Assembly (NCBI GenBank): GCA_019426215.1
Contig: CM033393.1
Coordinates: 49,974,645-50,038,644 of the forward strand
Origin: Buddleja alternifolia
Lineage: Eukaryota > Streptophyta > Magnoliopsida > Lamiales > Scrophulariaceae
Direction of reading: 5' to 3'
DNA: 64,000 bases
Shown one piece after another: positions 11,145 through 22,300 of this stretch. Position 1 is the stretch's first letter. The number at the start of each line of letters is the position of its first letter. The notes below the pieces were generated by a model that was given only the letters and a program-made list of their open reading frames with translations, made no database searches and had not been told where the DNA came from. The translations under genes and the position numbers were made by a program.

Positions 11145-13941
11145 AACTTTAAATAAATTATATCATATGTTACGAATTTCGATGCGTATTCCACATGAAT
11201 TATATAACATGAAAAAATTTAATAATCAAATTTGAGGGGGAAAATTGTTGGGTTGTAGGTCACATGTCTCATTTTACATGTTTTACTTACGTTGTCTCTT
11301 AAAAATCATTATAAAACTTAGTTGAAATGGTAAGAACATAAAATCGTAAATATAAAAAAAAATATTCCTGGCATTATGAGAGTTGCCCAACAAACACGTA
11401 ATTGGGAAAGAAAAGGAAATATATAGGAGAAAGAAATATTCTCACTCCATATAACCTCTCCCAAAAATAAACAAATAAGAATTTTAGTTATAATTTACTT
11501 ATTCAGTTTTGGTTTTTAATTTAACAACAAGAAGTCATGCAATTAGTATATTTTTATTTTTATTTATAGATAAATGCACCTTTACTATACCATCTAGCAT
11601 TGTAATAAGAATAAGTTTATTGGTGAGCAAATGAGAAGTTATTTTTAAAAAAACTACAAAAGTACACAAGGGCTTATTCAGTTTTGGTTTTTAATTTAAC
11701 AACAAGAAGTCATGCAATTAGTATATTTTTATTTTTATTTATAGATAAATGCACCTTTACTATACCATCTAGCATTGTAATAAGAATAAGTTTATTGGTG
11801 AGCAAATGAGAAGTTATTTTTAAAAAAACTACAAAAGTACACAAGGGCTAGCTTTAAATGAACTGAGTTGGTGTCCCATTATCTTTCTTAAAGATTCACA
11901 TAATCAATGAGATTGAATGATAAATTAAATGAGCGTTAGATTGGATTATCTTGCATACTAAACTTTTTTACAGTTACAAAATTTACATTTGAGTTCAAAG
12001 GGCAATGCTCATAGTCCCTATATCTAACATATATATTATTATTGATAGTCCTCAATAATTTTATATTACTAAAAATATCAGATAATATACTCCATACGAA
12101 CTATTTGTGAAATCATAGACTAATATATATTTGTTTTATTAAATTAGAAGTATCCAATGTTGTACTTCATATATAAAAATATATATACATCTATGTAAGA
12201 AAAATATGTATACAAGGAAAGCCTCAAAAATCTAAATAATGCAATACTATCTATAGTCTTATATAAAGTATGAGTAGCTTTTACTGTGTTGCATTTCTCA
12301 ATATTTTTGTAAAAATTAAAACGGACTTATTCAAAATAGATGAAAAATATTGTTTTACATGGCGATAAACAATTTCCTATATTCTAGCTCAAGGTTTCCT
12401 AAATAATTTATTCTTAAATGCCTAATTATGAGTACTAACATCTTAATCAAGTTGTAAGCGATAAAAATGATTAGTCAATAACTTCTACGATTATTCAACT
12501 TGAATTTTATAAAATACTTTTCCTACAAACTTTAGGAGACTAACAACTCAAACAACACATTTTGTGTCCATTATTTTGTCATGTATGAATGAATGTGAAT
12601 CATTAAATGTTTACATAGTGAGGTAAATAGTATATGGCATGGGCATTATCATTTAGCTTAACTTTTTGATAGTAAAAGAAAAGTAACATTGTGAGTTATT
12701 TGTAATATTCATATATCTGATATTTTGTAATCTCATATTAACTTAATTACAGGAATAGAAGACTATTTTTACAACAAGAGAGAACAAGGGAAGTGATATT
12801 CCAATCCCTGAAATGAGATTTACAAGTAAAGATTGAGGGTTTTAGAAATAGAAGACTAAGAAGCAGAGACATGGAGTATATTGCATCCATACTAGATTGC
12901 TTTTGTTATGTTCCTTTTTATTGATTTATTTGTAGTGTGCTGATTGGTACCAATGCATGATACTATAGATATCTCCCTTGTGTACTTTGTATGAGCTTCC
13001 TGTGTTTGTTGGGCTATCAAGTAATTAATTTCCCTTAAAAAAAGAATTAGTTTTTATAATTGAAAATAATGTATCAAATAATATAACTCGCTTATACTTT
13101 TTTTAAAATTATAGACCTATAAAGAAGTTCATTCACAAATCGAAATCAACTAGACCCATGTGGATATACATACAAGGGAAAGAACCCCCAACTCTATATT
13201 CATAAAAACTATACGACTGTGTCATAATCAATTTATATGACAAGACTTCAACTTTAAAATAAAGTCACTGAAATGATAAAAGAATTTATGAAAGCAGAAA
13301 AATGAAAACTTACATATTTAAATTGCAAAATTAACAATAATAAATAATTATAAAGAAAATCATTCAAAATGGAATGTGATTAGCTATTGTAAGGATTAAA
13401 AAGAGTAAGTAGTAAACTATGCATTTCTTCTTTGTTAATTTGGATCTTTTGTCATATATGACAAATAATTGAGCTACAAAGTTTAGAAGCATAATATGAT
13501 AATGTAAAAGAACATTAGGTAAAAATAATCTGGCTGAATGATGTAATTTTCTAATCAACTAAGATATGGGTCATATAGTATTCGTTGTTGAATGTTATGT
13601 TTTGTATATTTTGATTACAAAATGGCTATCAAATTAAATTTTCCTTATTGTTTCCAATAGTAGAAACATAAAATAATAGTTAAGTAATGTTATTGAATAA
13701 ACTAAATAAAAATAAATTAAAAATTAACCGATCAAACTAGATTAAAAATATAAATATGATAGTGCATACTTTAGTATTATATTGAGTTGTGGATTATCAG
13801 CAAGTTAAATATTTTATTTACATAACAAAATGTATAAATCACAATTTTTATCTTACAACCATTAAGTTTGTTTAATTATATATGTCTATGATGTACTGCT
13901 ATATGATTCAAAATTTTATTTACATACTATAAATCATCAAT
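11145..13941. other. Intergenic, AT-rich; no gene seen
   Basis: No open frame with recognisable homology. It holds the perfect 175-bp duplication at 11498-11847. A stretch near 12760-13035 ends in a short A run after a transcript-like 3' end and could be an old retroposed fragment, but I cannot name it. Confidence 0.55.
11498..11847. repeat. Perfect tandem duplication, 2 x 175 bp
   Basis: The block starting CTTATTCAGTTTTGG at 11498 recurs at 11673. I read no difference between the two copies. Confidence 0.9.
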
Positions 13942-14590
13942 GTTGCACTTTGGTCCTATATGGTTGGGTCTGCACATTCAGCCACAATCATTACGAAACT
14001 TTCACATTTAGTCCTATATAATGAAATTTTTAAGCACATTGAGTTCTCTTTATTAAAATATGGACCGAAGTCATTAGTCAACTTCTGAAAATTACATAAA
14101 CCTTCTGAATAATGTAAAACTAACATTAACTTCATTGTTTAAAAAGAAAAGAAATATCAAATTGAGAGGGTTCTCTGCTACATAATTCAATGATTGCGTG
14201 ATAGGGGAGAGGCGGTGTCATATATGGTGGTGGAAGCACAGATAGGGAGAGAACAAGGGGGAGGGCAAGTAGTAATAGTGTGGGATATGGTTGTGGCAGT
14301 GCAAGTGGAGTGAAGAAGGGACAGTTTGAGCACGGTAGACAATGAACTAGCTCTGAGAAGCATACTGGGGTAGGGACTAGGGGTGGGGGGATGGAGCCGG
14401 TGAGACAAAGAGAAGTTGGGGTGGAGTTTTTGCAAGTATTATATAATTCAAGAAGGGTTATGCAACTTTAAGAAATTAACTAACAGCTTTTGTCTATTTT
14501 TTAACTGAGAGAACTCAATGTATTTCAAAATTTCATCTCGTGATACTACATATGAAAATCCCATAAAGATTGGGGCTAAAAGTGCACAAC
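13942..14590. mobile_element. Foldback element with long imperfect inverted arms
   Basis: The left arm (13942-14102, starting GTTGCACTTTGGTCC) is an imperfect reverse complement of the right arm (about 14454-14590, ending AAAAGTGCACAAC). The shared core is CATTGAGTTCTCT. The loop between them has no recognised coding sequence. I could not define a target-site duplication. Confidence 0.6.
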
Positions 14591-14684
14591 CCTTATTTTG
14601 TAGAATCAAAACTACAATTTTATCTGAAAATTAAAACAAACATACGTAGTAGACCACGCACAACGCGTGTGAATTTTACTAGTC

Positions 14685-14768
14685 TACAGAAAAATGGGAA
14701 AGCTTCAAATTGTGTTGTGTATAGTTGCATTTCTTGTGTTTATTTAGATTACTGATTATGTGCTATGT
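14685..14768 (+). other. Orphan fragment of ABCB 3' flank
   Basis: The segment (AGAAAAATGGGAAAGCTTCAA to GATTACTGATTATGTGCTA) matches the 3' flank of the intact ABCB gene on either side of the MITE at 24473-24615 (24432-24472 and 24616-24665). It lacks that MITE, so it is an empty site. It lies 10 kb from the left ABCB copy, whose own 3' flank diverges soon after the stop. Confidence 0.7.
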
Positions 14769-16220
14769 TCGAAAAGACTCGTATGATATTCCTATGATAT
14801 ATATGTACATAATGAAATCTGTATTTTCTACTGAATATAATCTTGACAATAAATCCACAGACATAAAAATCAATCTGAAGTACAATTCCTTGTATGAAAA
14901 CTATCAAGTTGTACAGGATTTTATTAGTGCTCTTTACTGGAATTTCCACAAACAAATAATATTAGAGCTTAAAAAGAGAGCAAAATGCACAATGTAATCA
15001 TGAACTAAATGTGAAAACAAATAAAGGAAAATTTCAGTAAGAGATTCCATAAAATATTGGGCAAAATGCACTTCACTCCCTCTAAATTCACTTTTTAGCA
15101 TTAAACCTCTTAAAAAGGAAAAAGAGACTGCAAAATTTTAAACCGAATAATCAAAAAATAAAATAAAATAAAACTGGATTGCTTTGGGAAAAAACACTTA
15201 TTTTAATTAGCTTAGGAAGACCAGGCTGCACGTTTAGATCGAGGGAATCCGGGGATCGTATGAGACCATATATTTTGTTGTCTTTCTTTTGGACCACGTA
15301 TGAATTATAATGCACTTCTAATGACTATTATAAATTTATAATGTACTTAGTTTTGCCTTTAGATTCAAATTAAAGTCGAGAGTTCCAAGTTCCAAGGATA
15401 GAGACAGACTCATTTGATTCCGTTCGTTACTACTTATTACCACGTAATTGTTGAAATTTATTTATTCATTTATAATTAAGTGCTTGCGAAACTTTAATCA
15501 ATATACTAATAATATTCGGAATTGATAATTTCAACTTAGCGACAAATGATGGGTAATTATGTGTCAGGCCGAATTTAATAATTCGAGTGTATATTTCGTG
15601 CCTATCTTTTTCACATAAATGTATATGGGGATCGCGTACAATAACTTTGGTACGTACGAATGTGTATTCTTCTTCTTCTTCTTTTTCTTTTTGGGTTATT
15701 AATTGGTAATTCGTCTAAAAAAAATTTTCTTAGTTAAATTCGTCTAAATTCAGTTAATATCAGATTGCATGAAAACAGATAATAAATTACGGTGTTTAGC
15801 AACAACTTGGAATAGAGTGTCATTTGTGGGGTAATTATATCTTGGTCCAAAGAGTGTATTATGTGTCTTTATCTTTTATACAAGTGTATGGGGAAGACCA
15901 CACATAATACGCTTTACTGTGAGAAGTAGATACTAATATCATTGATTCAATCTACCTGATGAGGTTTAATACATATTTGTAATCGTAAAGACTGACACTA
16001 ATGACATCCTCAGGGCACACCACCTTTGCCATATGGACATTTCTTCAGTTCTCATTGGTTAAAAAATTATTTAGTAGTATTATTTGCTTTTAATTAAATA
16101 TTAGTTCGTCGAGTAACTGATTTTCAGTGTGTGTTATATATCGTACAGAATAACCCGAAATGAATTTACGTGAACCCTATGGAATCGTGAGAAATTAGAA
16201 GTACAACACAAAAAGGAGTT
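14769..16220. other. Intergenic, no gene seen
   Basis: AT-rich. It contains a short inverted pair (AGTGTATTATGTGT near 15852 and ACACATAATACGCT near 15900) that could be a small MITE remnant. No supported coding region. Confidence 0.5.
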
Positions 16221-16228
16221 TTCTATAT

Positions 16229-16576
16229 AGCTGGTGATAAAGCAGCAGAGCAAATCTCCTAATGCCAGAGTAAAAGGACATTAATTGACAAAATTACCCT
16301 TATGTGAAAAAAAGTCCTCTCCACCCTATGAAATTTTCCACTGTCTACACTCACCCCCAGCCCCAGGCTGCCATCAATTCTATATTCCCAACTCCAAAGC
16401 CTCTTTCACAAACAACAATAACAATCACGGCCAATTGTGTTAGCCAGCAAGGAGAGGAGGAAGAGACGAAGGTTAAAGGTCTCTTCTTGTCTTTCCATCC
16501 TTGTAAGGGTAGTTGTGTCAATGAAAGTCTTTTTGCTCTGCCATTAGGAGATTCGCTCTAGCATTATCACCAGCCT
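16229..16576. mobile_element. MITE, 348 bp, 8-bp target duplication
   Basis: An identical 8-mer TTCTATAT flanks the element (16221-16228 and 16577-16584). The terminal arms of about 75 bp (16229-16305 and 16500-16576) are near reverse complements, starting AGCTGGTGATAA and ending TTATCACCAGCCT. The arms share a nearly perfect duplex around AATCTCCTAATG. An 8-bp duplication points to the hAT superfamily. The interior frame at 16304-16561 is part of the element, not a gene. Confidence 0.75.
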
Positions 16577-16584
16577 TTCTATAT

Positions 16585-17344
16585 ACGCAAATCTCTAAGT
16601 AATAAAAAAATGAATCTCGCAGATTTACGTTAATTTAATTTTTGAGCCTCGTTGATTTGCTGCCATTAAAATATTATGAATCTATCCTTTTATTGCTAAA
16701 CTACGTACTATTGGGCTATTGGCTCACAAAACGCGTCTCTTAAGTAATATTTTTCCTAAATTTAAGTTATCAGTTGTTACTTGTTAGTCTAGTAAATATA
16801 TACCATTTCTATGATGATTAGTGACTTGAGAAGTTCTCTCTCAATATTTTAATTGCTTAGTATAACATTTTGAAGCAAAATGCACTTTAGCCCTCTTATT
16901 TCCACTTTTAGCAATGAACTTGCTCAAAACCTAAAAAGAGTCTATACCCTGGAAAAATTTGTGTAGTACAGTACTTCGCCCCAAAATCAATATCCAGATA
17001 AATTTTTATAAAATTTCCAACCACGTGCCGTTCACTCTCTATTTGTATGGTGAAAGTCTTTTTTCTTTTTTCTTTTTTATCTTCGCATCAAAATCATCTT
17101 TTTAGGATATATTTTTTTATCTTAAAAATTATTTATAGTTGCCTTAGAATTCATGTTCTTCAAGAACACATGAAACCGCAATATATCATTTAAATATTAA
17201 TTTTGGGTAAAGTGCTACATATTAAAATTGTATAGGGGGCTTAGTTTTTGTTTTTTTTTTGAATTTTGCAGGGGTTTAATGCAAATATTATTCCAGATTA
17301 ATTTGTACCGTGACAAAATTAGGGGGGGAAAGAGAGAGAATGAA
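16585..17344. other. Intergenic, no gene seen
   Basis: AT-rich, with several homopolymer runs. The phrase GCAAAATGCACTT at 16877 also occurs near 15063, a sign of an old repeat, but I cannot set boundaries. Confidence 0.5.
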
Positions 17345-17893
17345 ATACAATAGCCCTCTTCTAAGGTGCCTCCTACCTCTCTCTCTCATAACCCTAACCA
17401 TATTTCTTCTCTTCTTCTCCGCCGACGACATTTTGGTTTGGTGAATCAGTCACCTCAATCACTACTGATATTAAACACTATCGTCGGTGGATTGGGTTGG
17501 AGCACCCTCTTTCAAGTTGTGTATCCCAACTTCAAACTGACGAGACGGAAATGGACCTGACAAGACAGAGATGAATTTGACGGAACAGAAATGGATCTAA
17601 GGAGATGAAGACGGGTCATACATTAGATTTTATATAGTTTTTTAGATATTTCGTTTAGTATTTTATTTCTCTCTCGAATGAGAGTTTCGTCTCTCTTGAA
17701 TAAAAGTGTGGTCTTTTTCACAAGAGTTTTCTTATAGTCGTTTGTTAATTCTTAAAATTTGTTCTCTTGAAGAAACAGGATATAGGTGTTTCAATTGTTA
17801 TTACGTTAGAAACAATTTAAATTGTATTGTTCTTAACGTTATAAGTTTTTTGTTGAGTGAAATAAATCGGCCCTATTCCCTAAAAAAAAAAAA
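17345..17893 (+). repeat. Dispersed repeat copy A with A-rich 3' end
   Basis: About 550 bp, similar over its length to 49640-50158. Shared landmarks are CTCCGCCGACGAC / CTCCGACGGCGA, GGGTTGGAGCACCC / GGGTTGGAACACCC, GAGACGGAAATGGA and the TTTAGTATTTTATTTCTCTC block. It ends in 12 A residues after a near-conserved 3' end. An oligo-A end suggests spread by retroposition. Family unknown to me. Confidence 0.65.
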
Positions 17894-17951
17894 CAATATT
17901 TCCTTCCCAGTTGGAACTGAATTCATTTTCAACCAGCAAATCCATGATAAG

Positions 17952-18306
17952 GTACACGGTACACCGTACACCTCTATCAACAATAATAAATAACTAATAA
18001 GGCTATAACAAATTGAAGGTCAAATCTTTAGTGTTTTGTGCAAATAAACTAATTGATTTAAGTCGTTCATCATCGGTGGCTAACGTATCGGCGTTATTAA
18101 TGACAAATATTAACCGCACATGTATTAGTATGTGTACACGGTACACCTTAACCAACAATAAATAACTAATAAGGCTATAACAAATTGAAGGTCAAATCTT
18201 TAGTTTTTTGTGCAAATAAACTAATTGATTTAAGGAAAATTGTTCATCGTCGGTGGCTAACGTATCGGTGTTATTGATGACAAATATTAACGGCATGTAT
18301 TAATAT
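17952..18306. repeat. Diverged tandem duplication, about 2 x 180 bp
   Basis: GTACACGGTACACC begins both units (17952 and 18134). The shared core is CTAATAAGGCTATAACAAAT, and both continue to CGGTGGCTAACGTATCGG. Confidence 0.75.
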
Positions 18307-18429
18307 ATATGTGCATGAACTTCAAAATACTCAAAATAAATAAATAAATAAACAGCGGAAGTATGTACATTATACTAATTTTTTTAAAAATACGCTCATA
18401 TATGATATAACCAGCATAAAAGCATCCCA

Positions 18430-18525
18430 TTGGTCCCTTTCATTCCACCAGCACTTCTCTTCTTGTCCCTACATATACACACAAATTAAGTACCATTCCC
18501 AAATGTGAGGAATTTGTTTTTTAAA
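18430..18525 (+). repeat. Upstream duplicate of the ABCB promoter segment
   Basis: About 95 bp resembling 19167-19267 directly upstream of the intact ABCB gene. Both contain CATTCCACCAGCACTTC-like sequence and ACACACAAATTAAGTACCAT, then AAATGTGAGGAATTTGT. Confidence 0.7.
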
Positions 18526-19210
18526 CGGACGTTATATACCATCGTTTATACATCATCGTTTTCTCATTCCTCTAATTTTGGTAAGAAATATTTTAATTTG
18601 CATTTAATTGATTTTGATAAATCAATATTTTCTAAATAAATATATAAAAAAGTATAAAACGATAGTAATTAAGAGTTTTTTTTTTTTTTTGGTAGTTACA
18701 CATTATAAGAGGGGGTATGTCCATAATTATCCTAAAAATAAATGTAGCTAATTAGCTATACTATTTCTAAAAAATTAATACAATCGTATAAAAATATATC
18801 TATATATATGATATATATCATTATTTATATACCATTACTTTTTCGTTTCCTCTTGATTTGGAATGTGTTGATATTTTAAATCCATCAAAATCAATTAATT
18901 GCAATACTTCACACCAAATCAGGGGAGATGAAAAAACATAGTAAACGGAGGTGTATAGCATCAGTACGGATTATCTATTACAAATGGCGTTGCATCTCAT
19001 GTATTTTTATATATGATAAGTGTATACAATTCAAATTTATTATTTATTCAAGGAAAAGACTTATACACTTGTTATGCAGCATAAAAATAAATGCAATACG
19101 AAATGCAGCACCATTTTACAGCAGAAGATCTTGTGTGTGTGGTATAGGATTGGTCTTAAAAAATTACATTAGTTACATTCGTTCCACCGGCACTTCACCA
19201 TTTCCTCCCT

Positions 19211-19220
19211 CTATATATAC
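19211..19220 (+). promoter_or_regulatory. Candidate TATA box of intact ABCB gene
   Basis: CTATATATAC lies about 150 bp before the ATG, inside the duplicated promoter segment 19167-19267. Confidence 0.4.
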
Positions 19221-19365
19221 ACACAAATTAAGTACCATTCCTAAATGTGAAGAATTTGTCTTTCCCAAATAAAAGCTGTTGAACCACAAAAAGCATTTGC
19301 AGAAGTACAAAATAACATAGAAACAGCACTTTGGAATTTCTGATAATCATTCTGTAGGCAAAAGA

Positions 19366-22300
19366 ATGGATATAGCTTCTGATATGGCCGTGCAGAAACA
19401 AAAGAAGAAGAAGAAAAGTGGAGACGGCGCCGTTTCATTTAGGTCGTTGTTCATGCATGCGGACGGTTGGGATTGGTTGTTGATGAGCCTGGGATTTGTT
19501 GGTGCATTGGGTGATGGATTTTGCGTGCCTGTTAGGTTATTTGTTACTAGCAAGGTCATGAACAGTTTTGGACATTCTCAACTTTCACTTGCTCAATATT
19601 TCATTCAAAACGTCAACAAGGTCATCTCGTCATCTCCATCTCTGATTAATTCGTTTTTCAGTAAAGTTCTAGTCGTAATTTCCAAATAATTCGATCGTCC
19701 TTATAATACTCATAATTTGCTTACATTCGATCGTACTATCTTGTCATTTTTACTATATGCAAATAAGAGCTAGCTAGCACTAGCTAGTTATACAACTCCA
19801 TGTCAACGTAACTATATATGTATAATGTTCTAGAAATTATTCTGCATTAATGTATCATATTATAAATATAAGACATTTAGAAACCTTTTTTTTTTTTTTG
19901 TCCATAGGATTTTATGATAGAACCCGAAAAGGAATTTTGCTTTGCTGATTATTATTTGTATCCCTCTTTTTTTTTTATTTCATTCTTTCATGTTTCTTGG
20001 ATTGATTTTCCTGTGCATTATTCTCATTTATTATTGCCCATTTAATTTGTTTACAAGCTACACTAATTCAGTTCCTTTATAAATTATTGTTCTGGAGACC
20101 ATATATAGCTGAACAACTGAATTTAATTTCTTGATTTTCCGAGGCTTTAAGGTGTCTAACTACATACAATATATATTTCTTTCTTATTTAGTTTTTGTTT
20201 TTTTCGTTTTCAGAATGCATTGTTTCTTTGTTACTTGGCTTGCGTGCAATGGGTCGCTTGCTTTCTTGGTAGGTATTTTCAGACTTGAACATGTTCAAAT
20301 TTTCCAAATTCAACTTCAATTTCTTACTCATCATGCATATATATATATATACATACACACACACACATACATACTTGGTTTTGCTAGAGGGATATTGTTG
20401 GACAAGAACAGCCGAGAGACAAGCTTCAAGATTAAGGACAAGATACTTAAAAGCTGTAATGAGGCAAGATGTTGGCTACTTTGATTTGCACGTAACCAGC
20501 ACTGCTGAAGTAATCGAAAGTGTCTCCAGTGACAGTCTCATGATTCAAGACGCCATTAGCGAAAAGGTTAATATCCGCGTGCAATCGCAACCATTCATTT
20601 TGATTATCAATATTTAATTATTCTTGATTAACGCTCCTGATTTGATGATCAGGTTCCGGTTTTCGTGATGAGCCTCTCGACTTTCTTCGGGGCCTACATC
20701 GTGGCGTTCATAATGTTATGGAGATTAACGATTGTGGGATTTCCATTTGTAGTATTTCTTGTTATACCAGGTTTGATGTATGGGAGGGCCCTAATGAGCA
20801 TTTCAAGAGAAATGAGGGATGAGTATAGTAAAGCTGGTGTAATTGTTGAACAAGCAATTTCTTCAATCAGAACCGTATATTCCTTTGTTGGGGAGAGCAG
20901 GATTATCGCCATGTATTCCAATGCACTTCAGGGGACTGTGAAATTGGGATTAAAGCAGGGTTTAGCTAAAGGTTTGGCAATTGGCAGTACCAGCGTGGTA
21001 TTTGCAATTTGGTCCTTCATGGCTTATTATGGTAGTAGATTGGTCATGTATCATGGCGCTGAAGGAGGCACTGTATTTGCTGTTGGAGCTGTAATCAGTA
21101 TTGGTGGAGTGTAAGTAGTTTTTGCCAATTACTTGATACTGTTTATGAAATACACTGAGACCTCAATTCGTCATTGATGTTTTTCGTCCAATACTTATTG
21201 ATTTTTTCCATTTTTTGGTTGAACAGAACATTGGGTTCGGGTTTGTCCAATCTGAAGTACTTTTCTGAAGCGAGTGCAGCTGCGGAGCGCATAAGGCAAG
21301 TGATTGAAAGAGTTCCGAAGATTGATTCAGAGTGCAAGGAAGGCCAAACACTACAAAATGTATCTGGAGAAGTTGAATTCAAGCACATTGAGTTCTCCTA
21401 CCCTTCGAGGCCCGAAAGCATAATTTTCAAAGATTTTAACTTAAAAATCCCGGCAGGAAAGATGGTGGCATTAGTTGGAGGAAGTGGATCCGGAAAGTCG
21501 ACAGTAATTGCTCTATTGCAGAGGTTTTATGATCCACTTGGCGGTGAAATTCTCCTTGATGGGGTAGCCATTGACAAATTGCAAGTGATGTGGCTAAGGT
21601 CACAAATGGGATTGGTTAGCCAGGAGCCATCGCTCTTCGCTACATCGATTAAAGAGAACATACTTTTCGGCAAAGAAGATGCTTCTATGGAAGAAGTTAT
21701 TGACGCTGCCAAAGCTTCTAATGCTCATAACTTTATTACTCAGTTGCCTCAAGGTTACGACACCCAGGTATTTATGGTTCTTTGCGTTTTCTTCACTTAT
21801 ATATTAGTTTACTTAGTATGAAAAAAATGCAAATTTAAATATCTGTGTGGTAACTCGAAAACGTATCTACTTTCACAGGTAGGTGAGAGAGGGGTACAAG
21901 TGTCTGGAGGCCAGAAACAGAGAATAGCAATAGCTAGAGCTGTAATTAAGGCACCTAAAATCCTTTTACTTGATGAGGCCACAAGTGCTCTAGACTCAGA
22001 ATCCGAGCGTGTAGTCCAAGAAGCCCTTGACAAGGCAGCAGTGGGCCGAACCACCATCGTCATAGCCCATCGTCTCTCCACCATCCGTAACACGGACGTT
22101 ATTGTTGTGGTCCAAAATGGACAGGTCAAGGAGATTGGTTCGCACGATGAGCTCATCGCATATGATCACGGGCATTACGCTTCTCTTATTCATCTCCAAC
22201 AAACTGAAAAAACCAAAGATTTTGTCAATTCTAACATTGCTGTACCTCTATCATCATCCATTACAAATAATGATTCTCACAACTCGACAAGTAGTCGAAG

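Noticed and set aside
14187..14435. Reverse-strand Ser/Pro/Thr-rich frame
   Set aside because: It lies in the loop of the foldback element at 13942-14590 and looks like compositional bias.
16304..16561. Open frame of 85 codons
   Set aside because: It starts with GTG, has no ATG, and lies wholly inside the 348-bp MITE.
18528..18905. Possible foldback around TTAATTGATTTTGATAAATC and its mirrored copy near 18885
   Set aside because: The matching arms are only about 35 bp in very AT-rich DNA, without clear ends or target duplication.
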